From the NCBI RefSeq assembly GCF_001690185.1, contig NZ_LZGN01000003.1:92162-156161 (forward strand): a stretch of DNA of 64,000 nucleotides. Direction: 5' to 3'. Below are positions 10,129 through 18,853 of this stretch, in pieces. Made by a program: the position numbers and the translations under genes. Each line of letters begins with the position of its first letter. The first letter of the stretch is position 1. The stretch comes from Gilliamella sp. wkB308 (GTDB taxonomy: Bacteria > Pseudomonadota > Gammaproteobacteria > Enterobacterales > Orbaceae). Under the pieces are notes generated by a model. It was not told the origin of the DNA. It did no database searches and saw only the letters and a list, made by a program, of their open reading frames with translations.

Positions 10129-11094
10129 TTAATGCAGATTTATTTCATAATGTTTATCAATTAGATCAAAATTAAAATTTTTTGGATTGATCAGTGTCAT
10201 CGTTTTATTTTTTAATAAAAAAATGGCTGAAATATCTGGATGCTTTTTTAAATATTCACAACTGGCATTTACGCCTAATCCATAAAAAATCGTTGAGTAA
10301 ATATCGCCTTCAAGAGAAGTATTTGAAATAACGGTAACGCTTTCAACTTCATTATCAAGCGGATAGCCAGTTAACGGATTGAAAATATGATGATAAAGGC
10401 GATTATTTTGAACAAAATAACGTTCATAAATGCCCGACGTTACGACTGATTTATTTTTAACTTTTATAATACCTGCTAACTCGTCAGATAAAGAAAAGGG
10501 TTTTCTTAACCCTATACACCAACTACCTGACTTTTCTATTGGGGAGGATCCTAACGTTAATACATTTCCACCTAAATTTATGATGCCATGATAAATATTA
10601 TGTTCTAGTAACAGACTTTTAATGACATCGGCGATATAACCTTTTGCGATAGCACCAAGATCTATCTCCATTCCTGCCTTTTTTAAAAAAACAGAATGAG
10701 CTGTTTCATTTAATTCTATATCAAAGGGATCGGTTAATAATAGTTGTTGTTTGATAAGATGATCGGCAGGGATACTATCTCCTTTAAAGCCTATTTTCCA
10801 AAGTTTGACAACAGGGCCGATAGCCATATTAAAACAACTTGAAGAATTCAGGCTCAGTTGCCAAGCCTGTTTAATAAGTGAGAATACAGGTAAGCTTACC
10901 TCAACAGGATGTTTGCCTGCTGCAAGATTGATTGACATAACCTCCGAAACTGAGCGGTTAACAGTCAATTTATCTTCAAGCAATTTAATGGTAGCAAAAG
11001 CAAGTTTTGCGACGGTTTCATTTTGCTCTAATAGCGTCAATGTCACCGTCATCCCCATTAATGTTTGAGAATAGTCGTAGGTAGAACTTACCAT
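10129..11094 (-). CDS. apbE: ApbE-family FAD:protein FMN transferase (cytoplasmic form)
   Basis: Covalently attaches FMN from FAD to a Ser/Thr of partner proteins. The frame begins at TTG 11103, but ATG 11094 is the more likely start (321 residues). Motifs in order: FNMAIGPVVKLWKIGF near residue 95, DLGAIAKGYIADVIKSLL (the Mg/FAD-binding core), NLGGNVLTLG, SGIYERYFV, HHIFNPLTGYPL and GDIYSTIFYGLG. There is no signal peptide or lipobox, unlike periplasmic ApbE, so it should act in the cytoplasm. The obvious substrate is the neighbouring reductase, which carries a DAISGATS flavinylation motif and ends 17 bases upstream. The two genes are almost certainly cotranscribed. Confidence 0.92.
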   Translation of the reverse strand: MVSSTYDYSQTLMGMTVTLTLLEQNETVAKLAFATIKLLEDKLTVNRSVSEVMSINLAAGKHPVEVSLPVFSLIKQAWQLSLNSSSCFNMAIGPVVKLWKIGFKGDSIPADHLIKQQLLLTDPFDIELNETAHSVFLKKAGMEIDLGAIAKGYIADVIKSLLLEHNIYHGIINLGGNVLTLGSSPIEKSGSWCIGLRKPFSLSDELAGIIKVKNKSVVTSGIYERYFVQNNRLYHHIFNPLTGYPLDNEVESVTVISNTSLEGDIYSTIFYGLGVNASCEYLKKHPDISAIFLLKNKTMTLINPKNFNFDLIDKHYEINLH

Positions 11095-11110
11095 TTTTAG
11101 CAAGGTTCAA

Positions 11111-13882
11111 TTAGCTATTAATGTAATCTGTGGCTTTTTTACCTGCTTGCATACCAAAAATAATGATATCAGCAACAGCATTACCACCAATGCGATTTGC
11201 TCCATGCACACCACCAACAACCTCACCAGCCGCAAAAACACCTTTAATCACATGTTTATCATTGTCTAATACTTGTGTTTCAGTGTTTATCGTTACACCT
11301 CCCATTGTATGGTGAACTCCCGGAGCAATTTTAATTGCATAAAATGGTGCGGTGTTGATTGGATGACGCATTCCCGTCGTTCGACCAAAATCTTCATCTT
11401 GTTTGTTAATTACAAACTGATTATATCGTTCAATTGTTTTAGACAGATTATCAACATCAATAGAAAGTTTGTTAGCTAATTCAGCAATTGAATCGGCTTG
11501 AACAACGAGATCATTAGAAACATACTCTTCAACGGCTTTGTTTTCGTCACGAACTTGTTGATCGAATAAAATATAGGAATAGTGTTCAGGTAATTTGATA
11601 ATATCTGCTGAAACTTTATCCCGGGTATCTAATTCATTGACAAAACGTTTACCTTCTTGAGAAACAAGAATTGCGCCACCGCCTCGAATAGATTCTGAGA
11701 TCAAATATGAGGTAGTTTGTTCAACAGTTGGATGGATTTGAATTTCACCCATATCAACAGTACCAGCCCCAAGTTTTTCTAAAATCATTATACCTGAACC
11801 TGTCGCCCCTTTATGGTTGGTTGTCACAAAACCTTTCAAATCAGGACGATATTTTTCAACCATTTCGCGGTTAGCACTAAATCCGCCCGTTGCTATTACT
11901 ACCGCTTTCGCTTTAATAATATAATTTGTGCCGTCTTCTTCAACGACTTTAACGCCAACAACTTTATGATTTTCGGTAACGATTTCAGTCACATTGGTAT
12001 CTAACATGACTTCAATACCACGTTTATTAAGGTTTTTTACCAATCCACTAATCAAAAATCCGCCAACAGCTGCACCACTTGCTGGTCGATGTGTACGGTC
12101 GATACTCATTCCTCCTGTTGTGGTAATACCACTTAGTTCAATACCGTTTTCATCTAACCAATCAATCGCATCAGGGGCATTTTCAACAAAGTAACGAAGT
12201 AATTCTGGATTATTTTTATTTTTACCACCAGCCAAAGTTTCTTTATAGAATAAATCTTTACTGTCAACTATACCTTTAAGTTTTTGGAATTTAGTTTCAG
12301 CTGCATTCATACCAGCAGACGCTTTATTGGTATTCCCGCCAATAACAGGCATTTTCTCAACCACAACAACGCTAGCCCCTAAATCATGAGCACGTATTGC
12401 AGAAGCCAGCCCTGCTCCACCGCTTCCCACGACAACAATATCGTAAGATTTATCATTTGGATCGCCACCTTCAGCAATGATGGCTTCTTTATTCGATTGA
12501 GTCATGGCTTTAGTAACCGCTTTTTTGAATGCTTCACACTGTGATGTAGCCCCAGAAATTGCATCCACATGCGGACTATTTGAATTAATAATTCTTTGTT
12601 TAATTTCAGCAAAATTATCTAAAACTTGGTGATCAAACTCATTAGCATTCACAAGTTGCATATCTTTAATGAAATCTTTGCCTAATTCGACATTAATAAG
12701 AAATTCATAAGATTCATCATTCACTTTTTCTTGATATTGACCAGGTTTGAATTTCTTATTATTTAGACTTGCATCACGAATTAATGCTTCAACTAATGAA
12801 AAACGCCATAAAGGTTCAGGAATATTCAATTCTTCACGTTTGTCACTGCTAATGGTCAGCTCCAGTTGTTCACCTTTTTCTATACGGCTAATCCAGTCTG
12901 GATAAGCGATGCATGCTCGACCAACAGCGACCAAATCGTAACCATTATCAATCGCCATTTCTACATCAATTTGATTAACCACATTACCTACACCTACTAC
13001 CGGAATTTTAGCTAAGGTCGTCGATCGCATTGCTACATATTTATTGATTAACGGTGTTGGGTCTTGGGTATCAACAATTGAAGGTCTTAAAATCGCACCC
13101 ATTGAAAAATGGATATAATCAAGCCCTTTGTCTGCTAACTTTTCAAGTAGATACATCGAGTCATCAAAACGAATACCTGGTATTTCCAGTTCTTCCGGAG
13201 AAAAACGATAACCAACGATGAACTCAGGCGTTGCAAACTGTTTAACCATTTTATGCGTAATATCTAAGATTGCTAAAGGGAATTGCAAGCGATTATCACG
13301 GCTTCCACCCCATTTATCGGTTCGTTGATTTGAATTTGGAGAATAAAATTGTTGGATTAAATAAGTATTAGCGCCATGGATTTCAACACCATCAAAACCG
13401 GCTTCAATAGCACGACGTACTGCTTGACCAAATTTGTCGATCATGTCGTCTACTTCGTCTGCTGTTAATGCGATCGGTGTTGCTGCGCCTGCTCTAGGGG
13501 CTGCGATTGCACTTGGTCCAACAGGAGATTGTCCCCCGATGAGTTTAGGCTCAACCATTCGTCCGCCATGATAAACTTGAATGACTGCTTTTGATCCCTT
13601 TTCTTTAATTGCTTTCGCAATTTTTGCTAATCCTTCAATTTTATCATCGTTATCTAAACCTATTGCACCAGGAAATGCTAATCCTTTATTATCGACAAAC
13701 CCGCACTCAACGATGATTGTTCCAATTTCACCTGCTCGGTCTCGATAATATTCGATTAAATCATGCGTGACAGAACCGTCATAAAATCCGGAACAGGTCG
13801 TCATTGGCGCCATCATTATTCTATTTTTTAATTCAACGCCATTGGGTAAAGTGAAGGGTTTAAAAATATTTTCTTTTTTCAT
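11111..13882 (-). CDS. Soluble NADH-dependent fumarate reductase-type fusion (OYE / FMN_bind / FAD_binding_2)
   Basis: A 923-residue three-part flavoprotein with no signal peptide. Residues 1-350 are an Old Yellow Enzyme-like NADH:flavin domain (FKPFTLPNGVELKNRIMMAPM, GFDGVEIHGANTYLIQQF, VGRACIAYPDW). Residues about 380-465 are an FMN_bind domain with DAISGATS, the site for covalent FMN. Residues about 475-923 are a fumarate reductase flavoprotein domain, with the FAD loop VVVGSGGAGLASAIRA, THRPASG, IQIHPT, RFVNELDTRDKVS (catalytic Arg), HHTMGGV and GGVHGANRIGGNAV. The Shewanella Fcc3 catalytic His and Arg positions are all kept, with SE in place of TE near the substrate. The same layout is known in Klebsiella cytoplasmic NADH:fumarate reductase and Vibrio acrylate reductase. 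The operon continues with apbE and a carboxylate carrier. Fumarate is favoured as substrate but not proven. Confidence 0.9.
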   Translation of the reverse strand: MKKENIFKPFTLPNGVELKNRIMMAPMTTCSGFYDGSVTHDLIEYYRDRAGEIGTIIVECGFVDNKGLAFPGAIGLDNDDKIEGLAKIAKAIKEKGSKAVIQVYHGGRMVEPKLIGGQSPVGPSAIAAPRAGAATPIALTADEVDDMIDKFGQAVRRAIEAGFDGVEIHGANTYLIQQFYSPNSNQRTDKWGGSRDNRLQFPLAILDITHKMVKQFATPEFIVGYRFSPEELEIPGIRFDDSMYLLEKLADKGLDYIHFSMGAILRPSIVDTQDPTPLINKYVAMRSTTLAKIPVVGVGNVVNQIDVEMAIDNGYDLVAVGRACIAYPDWISRIEKGEQLELTISSDKREELNIPEPLWRFSLVEALIRDASLNNKKFKPGQYQEKVNDESYEFLINVELGKDFIKDMQLVNANEFDHQVLDNFAEIKQRIINSNSPHVDAISGATSQCEAFKKAVTKAMTQSNKEAIIAEGGDPNDKSYDIVVVGSGGAGLASAIRAHDLGASVVVVEKMPVIGGNTNKASAGMNAAETKFQKLKGIVDSKDLFYKETLAGGKNKNNPELLRYFVENAPDAIDWLDENGIELSGITTTGGMSIDRTHRPASGAAVGGFLISGLVKNLNKRGIEVMLDTNVTEIVTENHKVVGVKVVEEDGTNYIIKAKAVVIATGGFSANREMVEKYRPDLKGFVTTNHKGATGSGIMILEKLGAGTVDMGEIQIHPTVEQTTSYLISESIRGGGAILVSQEGKRFVNELDTRDKVSADIIKLPEHYSYILFDQQVRDENKAVEEYVSNDLVVQADSIAELANKLSIDVDNLSKTIERYNQFVINKQDEDFGRTTGMRHPINTAPFYAIKIAPGVHHTMGGVTINTETQVLDNDKHVIKGVFAAGEVVGGVHGANRIGGNAVADIIIFGMQAGKKATDYINS

Positions 13883-14032
13883 TATTATATACCTAATTAT
13901 TTTATTCAGATTTATTAACTGTCGTTAATAATAGCATTACTTATAATCATTCTCTACTTCGAAACAGACTATTAATGTACGATGTATTATTTTTTAGACA
14001 AAAATTTTTATATATTTTTTAAAGTTTTATGT

Positions 14033-14058
14033 GCTATTTGTTTATCTAAACAAATAGC
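14033..14058. promoter_or_regulatory. Perfect 26-bp palindrome upstream of the fumarate reductase operon
   Basis: GCTATTTGTTTA, two central bases, TAAACAAATAGC: twelve-base arms with no mismatch. It lies 151 bases upstream of the reductase start and 137 bases before the presumed pyrD-side promoter. No T tract follows on either strand and the loop would be two bases, so a dimeric repressor or activator site is more likely than a terminator. The regulator is unknown; it is not a plain FNR or CRP consensus. Confidence 0.55.
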
Positions 14059-14172
14059 ATTGTTGCTCAAGTAAGCAAAAAAGTTTTCAAGATTGTCATA
14101 TTGCAGCGTTAAAATCTAAAAAAAAACACTGCAACCATTTCATTTAGTTACATATTTATCATTATAATTGGC

Positions 14173-14200
14173 TTGAAGTTTGAATGGATTAAGCTAGAAT
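14173..14200 (+). promoter_or_regulatory. Putative promoter for the pyrD-like leader
   Basis: TTGAAG (14173-14178) and TAGAAT (14195-14200) are separated by 16 bases, giving a predicted start near 14207. It would transcribe the leader ORF at 14231 and then the dihydroorotate dehydrogenase-like gene. Confidence 0.4.
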
Positions 14201-14230
14201 GCATGCAAGTTTGTTCAAGAGAACCTAGGA

Positions 14231-14389
14231 ATGATTAGAGTGAAAAAAGAAAAATTATTATCCAAAATTAAGTATCACTCTTTTTTAATTCAATTTATTG
14301 ATCCTCCTTTATGGAGGATTTTTTTTATCAAAAATAACCCCCTCTTTCCTCAGAATTTTTTTAAGTGCTCATCACAGGAGATATTATGA
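14231..14389 (+). CDS. Putative PyrL-like leader peptide spanning an attenuator
   Basis: A 52-codon frame starts at ATG 14231 (AGGA just upstream). It runs straight through the terminator hairpin at 14301-14326 and stops at TGA 14387-14389, overlapping the next gene's ATG as ATGA. It begins MIRVKKEKLLSKIKYH and is Lys-rich at first and Phe-rich later. A U-rich stretch (CTCTTTTTTAATTC) precedes the hairpin. This is the architecture of the E. coli pyrBI leader. There, UTP shortage makes RNA polymerase pause in the U-rich stretch so that the translating ribosome prevents terminator formation. The downstream gene is a pyrimidine-pathway enzyme type, which supports this reading. Not matched by search. 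Confidence 0.45.
   Translation: MIRVKKEKLLSKIKYHSFLIQFIDPPLWRIFFIKNNPLFPQNFFKCSSQEIL
14301..14326 (+). terminator. Attenuator-type terminator inside the leader ORF
   Basis: ATCCTCC, five-base loop, GGAGGAT, then a run of seven T, ending 59 bases before the pyrD-like ATG. Confidence 0.75.
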
Positions 14390-15438
14390 AATCTTTAACG
14401 CCGTTTTACGATCCCTCTATCAGTTATGAAGATAATTATGCAAACGGTCCTTTTGGACTTTTTACACAATTGAGTCACGTTGAACATGTCGCAACCCAAA
14501 CCAGTCAATTTCTTAATCTTGATGTTAATTTACCATTTGGAATGCCTGCCGGTCCCCTTTTAAATGCCAATTATATTAAGGCTGCTTTTGCGTATGGATT
14601 TGACTTATGCGTCTATAAAACTGTAAGAACAAGATTTCACAAATGTCATCCATTGCCGAATGTGTTATCTGTTCATCCTAATGGTAAATTATCTAGCCAC
14701 CTTGATATAGTTTTAGCTGACACAAATTATACTCAACCGCTATCAATTACCAACTCGTTTGGTGTTCCTTCTCTTGCTCCCGATGTTTGGCAACCCGATA
14801 TGGCTGATGCGGTAAAAGCAGCTGGTCAAGGTCAATATGTTATTGGTAGCTTTCAAGGAACACAAGGACATGGCGAAATAGAAAAAGATTATGCGTTAGC
14901 CGCTAAATTAGTAAGAGAAACTAATGCCCCAATTCTTGAAGCAAATTTGAGTTGCCCAAATGAAGGAGCAAGTAAATTACTCTGTTTTGATGTTGATAAA
15001 GTAGAACGAATTGTAAATGAAATTAAAAATGCTGTTCCCGATCGTCCACTTATACTTAAACTGGCCTATTTTCCAGATGATGAAAAAATTATTTCATTAC
15101 TTACTAAAGTCGGTTCGATAATTGATGGATTAAGTGCTATTAATACCTTATCAGCCAAACCTGTTAACGCAAATGGTCAGCCAGCTTTAGGAGAAAACAG
15201 AAAAGAAGGTGGAATTTGTGGCGATGCCATTCGTTGGGCTGGATTAGATATGGTTAGTCGCCTTGATAAATATCGTAAACAAATGGATTTAAAATTTGCC
15301 ATTATAGGTGTTGGTGGAGTTAGCACCAGTGAACATTATCACCAATTCATTAAAAGTGGGGCTGATGCTGTAATGAGTGCGACAGGAGCCATGTGGAATC
15401 CGCTACTTGCTATAGAGATTAAGAAAAGTCTTAACTAG
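14386..15438 (+). CDS. Dihydroorotate dehydrogenase family protein, class 1-like
   Basis: FMN-dependent TIM-barrel enzyme of the dihydroorotate dehydrogenase family, 350 residues. The ATG at 14386 has GGAG six bases upstream, so the GTG at 14365 is not used. Seen in order: PFGMPAGPLLNANYIKAA at the FMN-binding start, YKTVRTR, NSFGVPS, the active-site loop ANLSCPNEG with the Cys expected of class 1 enzymes, LILKLAYFPD with the FMN-contacting Lys, and the phosphate-binding GVGGVSTSEHYHQF. E. coli uses the membrane-bound class 2 enzyme with a catalytic Ser; this protein lacks the class 2 N-terminal membrane helix. It would make orotate in pyrimidine synthesis, but a related dihydropyrimidine substrate cannot be excluded. 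The upstream PyrL-like leader fits pyrimidine control. Confidence 0.8.
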   Translation: MKSLTPFYDPSISYEDNYANGPFGLFTQLSHVEHVATQTSQFLNLDVNLPFGMPAGPLLNANYIKAAFAYGFDLCVYKTVRTRFHKCHPLPNVLSVHPNGKLSSHLDIVLADTNYTQPLSITNSFGVPSLAPDVWQPDMADAVKAAGQGQYVIGSFQGTQGHGEIEKDYALAAKLVRETNAPILEANLSCPNEGASKLLCFDVDKVERIVNEIKNAVPDRPLILKLAYFPDDEKIISLLTKVGSIIDGLSAINTLSAKPVNANGQPALGENRKEGGICGDAIRWAGLDMVSRLDKYRKQMDLKFAIIGVGGVSTSEHYHQFIKSGADAVMSATGAMWNPLLAIEIKKSLN

Positions 15439-15461
15439 ATTATTGGCAATATACACTATTG

Positions 15462-15484
15462 TTACAGGGTAACTTACCCTGTAA
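15462..15484. terminator. Inverted repeat between convergent pyrD-like gene and ybaN
   Basis: TTACAGGGTAA, one base, TTACCCTGTAA: eleven-base perfect arms followed by a weak T-rich tail. It probably ends the plus-strand transcript. Confidence 0.6.
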
Positions 15485-15501
15485 TTATATTTCTTTTCTC
15501 T

Positions 15502-15870
15502 TTAAATTTTCTTTTTTCTAAAATAATAAAATCCAACAACAATGTGCGCTAAAAAAACGATCACTAAAATAATACGCACATGCAATGAATGAATCAAAAT
15601 AAATGGGATTAACAATACGATAAAAACCATGGCTAGCATTTTAAACAAACTTTTTTTAGATGCTTTCTTCTCAATAAGCATCTTTTGTATATAAGTTTGA
15701 TAATAATGACTTTGAGTAAAATAGCGATAAAGACGATCTGAACTATTGAGCCATAAATATGCTGTTAACAAATAGAAAGGTACTGTTGGCAAAAGTGGCA
15801 CGAAAATGCCTACTGTTCCCAGCAAAAATGAAACACCACCTATAATAATAAATAACCATTTTTTTAACAT
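15502..15870 (-). CDS. ybaN: YbaN-like inner membrane protein (DUF454)
   Basis: A 122-residue membrane protein of the DUF454 family. The N-terminal helix FIIIGGVSFLLGTVGIFVPL continues into LPTVPFYLLTAYLWLNSSDR, the family signature. After the conserved charged loop (YRYFTQSHYYQTYIQ) come two more hydrophobic segments (about residues 75-115) and a KKKI tail. Function is unknown in any organism. It stands alone, convergent with the pyrD-like gene. Confidence 0.88.
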   Translation of the reverse strand: MLKKWLFIIIGGVSFLLGTVGIFVPLLPTVPFYLLTAYLWLNSSDRLYRYFTQSHYYQTYIQKMLIEKKASKKSLFKMLAMVFIVLLIPFILIHSLHVRIILVIVFLAHIVVGFYYFRKKKI

Positions 15871-16149
15871 AACTGAGTGTACTTATAAATAATTATTAAA
15901 ATTTGTTTTTGCGAATAACAAAGCATGAATTTAATATTCCAAAAAAGCTTAATCATTACGCCTTTTGTTAGGATTAATTATTCATTGTGGGATAATCTAA
16001 GTATATAACAGAGTTTTAAAAGAAAGAAACGTTATGAAACAGAATTTTTTCATATTGATTAAATTACATTTTTCTTTGCATTTATGTTAAATGTGTTATA
16101 TAAAAACAATTACATATTTCGGTAATTTTAGTTTTGGATTAGTTTTAAT

Positions 16150-17739
16150 ATGGAAAAAAAGGAAAAGTTAACTATACTTCTTTGTTCTCCTGATTGTTCG
16201 ACAAAATTTTTAACAGAAGGAGCGGTTTTTATAAGACCGATAGATAGTTATTGGAACGATTTTGGATACCAGTTAGCGACGGAAATAGGTATCCGATTAA
16301 ATGATAATTCTATTGAATGGTTTGATTCGAAATTTGCTTTTAAAAATCAGGATAATACCTATAAATATGTTCTGAAAATCCTAAAAAAAAAGCAGTATAT
16401 CAATTTATCTTCGGTAAGTTTAGCCTTTGCTCATTTATTCACAAATCAAAAATCTTATAGCGCCATCAGCCGATTAATTGGTTTTGAAAAAGCAATAAAC
16501 ATTCTAGAAGAAATAAATGATATTTGTTTATATGTGGATAAACCTTCTAGCATACCAAAGTGGGATGATTTTTATAAAACCGAAGTTTATAGTCGAGCTA
16601 TGCTTAGAACGAGTGAGGCGTATTTTGCTTATCGGCATGGATATTCAATTATACAAGGTAAAGTTATTGAAAATGCGGACTCTAAAAAACCCTTCAATAT
16701 TACGTTTAAAAATTTAGATTCTCTTCAACTCGAATTTAAATTTACCAATCAGAATAAATTGCGGGGTCGCATTGCGACCATAATAGGGCAAAATGGATGT
16801 GGAAAAACAACGATACTGACAGAACTCGTTAAAGCGCTTGCTGATAGGCAATCAAAACATATCTCAATTGTTCCACAACTTGACTTTAACCAAGTTATTT
16901 TGTTTGCTCATCATGCAACACTTAATTCAATTGACAAAGAACTTATCAGTAATCCTAGTGTTTCTATTTCACAGCTAGATCCTAATATTCAGAACGACAG
17001 GGTTTTTAATGAAAAAACAGACAATCATTTATTGGTAGATGTGTTAAGAAACAATAGAATATCCGAATTATGTAATATCATTTCTCAAGAATTTTATGAT
17101 TTAACAATAAAAGTTCCGCTTTTAGTGGATCATTCGGCTAACTTAGATCAACACCACGAAATCGCAATAAAAAACTTTGCCCGAAACAATGGTGAGCAAC
17201 GTTGGCTTGATAGGATAGCGACGATTGACCGAGAAAAAAATCTAGTTATATATAAAAATGACGAAAAATATCTACCAAGTTTAGGACAATCAACGTTTAT
17301 CCGTTTTATTTTGAACGTTTTTGCCAATGTCGGACCGGCATCGGTACTGCTTATTGATGAACCAGAAACTTTTTTACATCCTAATCTTATTTCTCAATTT
17401 ATGAGAATTCTTAATAATGTATTAGAGACCACAAAATCCATCGCTATAATCGCAACTCATTCTCCTTATATTGTCAGAGAAGTACAAAGTGCACAAGTTC
17501 ATATTATCGAAAAAGATGAAGTAGATTTCAAAATTAAGCAGCCGCGAATGCAAACGTTAGGCGCTAATGTGACCAGCATTTCAAATGAAATCTTTGGCGA
17601 TGATCTGTTAATCCATCTATACAATGAATTAGTTGATAACATTAAAGATGATTTAAACTTCGATGAAATTCTCGATAAATATATTGGTGAAATAAGTCCT
17701 GATGCCCTCTTACAGCTAAGGAATAATATGGAATATTAA
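16150..17739 (+). CDS. AAA/ABC-type ATPase of a Septu-like (PtuA-like) defence pair
   Basis: A 529-residue ATPase. Residues 1 to about 185 have no P-loop and no recognised domain. The ATPase core follows: Walker A IGQNGCGKTTIL at about 213-224, Walker B SVLLIDEPETFLHPNLI at about 397-413, and an H-loop in IIATHSPYIV near 436. The EPETFLHP form is typical of the OLD/RecF-like ATPases used in anti-phage systems. No TOPRIM nuclease domain is seen. The HNH gene begins one base after this stop codon, giving the PtuA-PtuB arrangement of Septu. No reverse transcriptase is adjacent, so it is not a retron-linked version. The long N-terminal extension is not one I recognise. Defence function is inferred from pairing and location beside tRNA-Asp. 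Confidence 0.75.
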   Translation: MEKKEKLTILLCSPDCSTKFLTEGAVFIRPIDSYWNDFGYQLATEIGIRLNDNSIEWFDSKFAFKNQDNTYKYVLKILKKKQYINLSSVSLAFAHLFTNQKSYSAISRLIGFEKAINILEEINDICLYVDKPSSIPKWDDFYKTEVYSRAMLRTSEAYFAYRHGYSIIQGKVIENADSKKPFNITFKNLDSLQLEFKFTNQNKLRGRIATIIGQNGCGKTTILTELVKALADRQSKHISIVPQLDFNQVILFAHHATLNSIDKELISNPSVSISQLDPNIQNDRVFNEKTDNHLLVDVLRNNRISELCNIISQEFYDLTIKVPLLVDHSANLDQHHEIAIKNFARNNGEQRWLDRIATIDREKNLVIYKNDEKYLPSLGQSTFIRFILNVFANVGPASVLLIDEPETFLHPNLISQFMRILNNVLETTKSIAIIATHSPYIVREVQSAQVHIIEKDEVDFKIKQPRMQTLGANVTSISNEIFGDDLLIHLYNELVDNIKDDLNFDEILDKYIGEISPDALLQLRNNMEY

Positions 17740-17740
17740 T

Positions 17741-18604
17741 ATGAGAAAATTAAATTTTCCACAATATAATAGCGCAGAAATTATTGATAGCTGTCAATTA
17801 GATGAACTTTGTCAAAAAAATCGAAAAGGAAAACATATTCGGTTTATTTCATCTTATATCGATATTATTAAAAAATCTTACGAACATTATGATAAGCATA
17901 ATGGTAACCCTTGGTTTATTAATTCATTGTCAGAAGAAACAATACCTTCATTATCGGCATTTAAAAAACACATGAATCTTTTATATGATAACCCGCCACT
18001 AGCACTTAAATTCATTAAATCGCTGAGAGAAAGTATTCAAGGTGCATGCCCAATGTGTGGGAGACATGGCAATGGAACAATCGATCATTATTTACCTAAA
18101 TCAATCTTTCCAGAATACTCTTTTTTTTCCAAGAACCTGATACCTGCTTGTGATAGATGCAATAAGGAACGATCATTAAAAATAAAAGGAGATATATTAC
18201 ATGAAAGGCCTATTCACCCTTATTTTGATAAATTTATTGAAAAAAGAATCATGTCATCTCACTTTAAACCAGACTGGCGAGCACCGTTAATTACTCCTAT
18301 AGCCATAGATGTAAAAGATGAAGAAAAAATTATAGTTGAATGGCACATCAAGAATATTGTCATCCCTTCAGGAATCAAGAATCATTTCTCTTATTTATGG
18401 ACAAAATTATGTGAATCACCAAAGGTATATATAAAAAACGCAATTAATTTAGAAGACATCATAAAAAAATTATATGAAATCCAATTAATTTACGAGAATA
18501 ATGGCGGAACACCCAATAATTGGGATGCCTGTTTTTATCATGGATTACAAAATAACGAAGAAGCACTCAATTATTTGATTAAAATTCAAAAAGGCGAATT
18601 ATAA
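17741..18604 (+). CDS. HNH endonuclease of a Septu-like (PtuB-like) defence pair
   Basis: A 287-residue protein with an HNH nuclease fold in the middle. It has CPMCG at about residues 102-106, the catalytic TIDHYLPKS with the conserved Asp-His, then NLIPACDRCNKERS, which gives the Asn and the second zinc-binding Cys pair. Residues 1-100 and 160-287 have no domain I recognise and are AT- and Lys-rich. The start is one base after the ATPase stop, so translation is probably coupled. The gene ends 60 bases from the 3' end of tRNA-Asp and converges on it. It is likely the DNA- or tRNA-cutting effector of the pair, with the ATPase as sensor or regulator. Confidence 0.75.
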   Translation: MRKLNFPQYNSAEIIDSCQLDELCQKNRKGKHIRFISSYIDIIKKSYEHYDKHNGNPWFINSLSEETIPSLSAFKKHMNLLYDNPPLALKFIKSLRESIQGACPMCGRHGNGTIDHYLPKSIFPEYSFFSKNLIPACDRCNKERSLKIKGDILHERPIHPYFDKFIEKRIMSSHFKPDWRAPLITPIAIDVKDEEKIIVEWHIKNIVIPSGIKNHFSYLWTKLCESPKVYIKNAINLEDIIKKLYEIQLIYENNGGTPNNWDACFYHGLQNNEEALNYLIKIQKGEL

Positions 18605-18664
18605 ATAACTATTGATTTTATATAGAGGATTGGAACAAAAACATTAAGGGAAAACTGATGAAAT

Positions 18665-18741
18665 TGGCGGAACGGACGGGGCTCGAACCCGCGACCCCCT
18701 GCGTGACAGGCAGGTATTCTAACCAACTGAACTACCGCTCC
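18665..18741 (-). tRNA. aspV: tRNA-Asp (GTC)
   Basis: A complete 77-base minus-strand cloverleaf including the encoded CCA. The acceptor arm starts GGAGCGG, the D arm is TAGTTCAGTTGG, the anticodon loop is CTGTCAC with GTC, and the T arm is GGGTTCGAGCCCC. It lies downstream of dnaQ on the same strand, as aspV does in E. coli. Its 3' end faces the ATPase-HNH pair, a frequent integration position. I saw no second copy of the tRNA 3' end near 15.9-16.1 kb. Confidence 0.97.
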
Positions 18742-18853
18742 GCTTTTTAGACTACTTCAAGGCATCACTGCTGAAGTAGGCGTGATATTAAAGATTATTT
18801 TCGATGGCGTCAATAGATATTTTAAAATATGCAATCAATTGAATAGAAAACAA

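Noticed and set aside
15871..16149. Possible attachment-site repeat matching the tRNA-Asp 3' end
   Set aside because: I looked for a direct repeat of the tRNA end on the far side of the ATPase-HNH pair and saw none.
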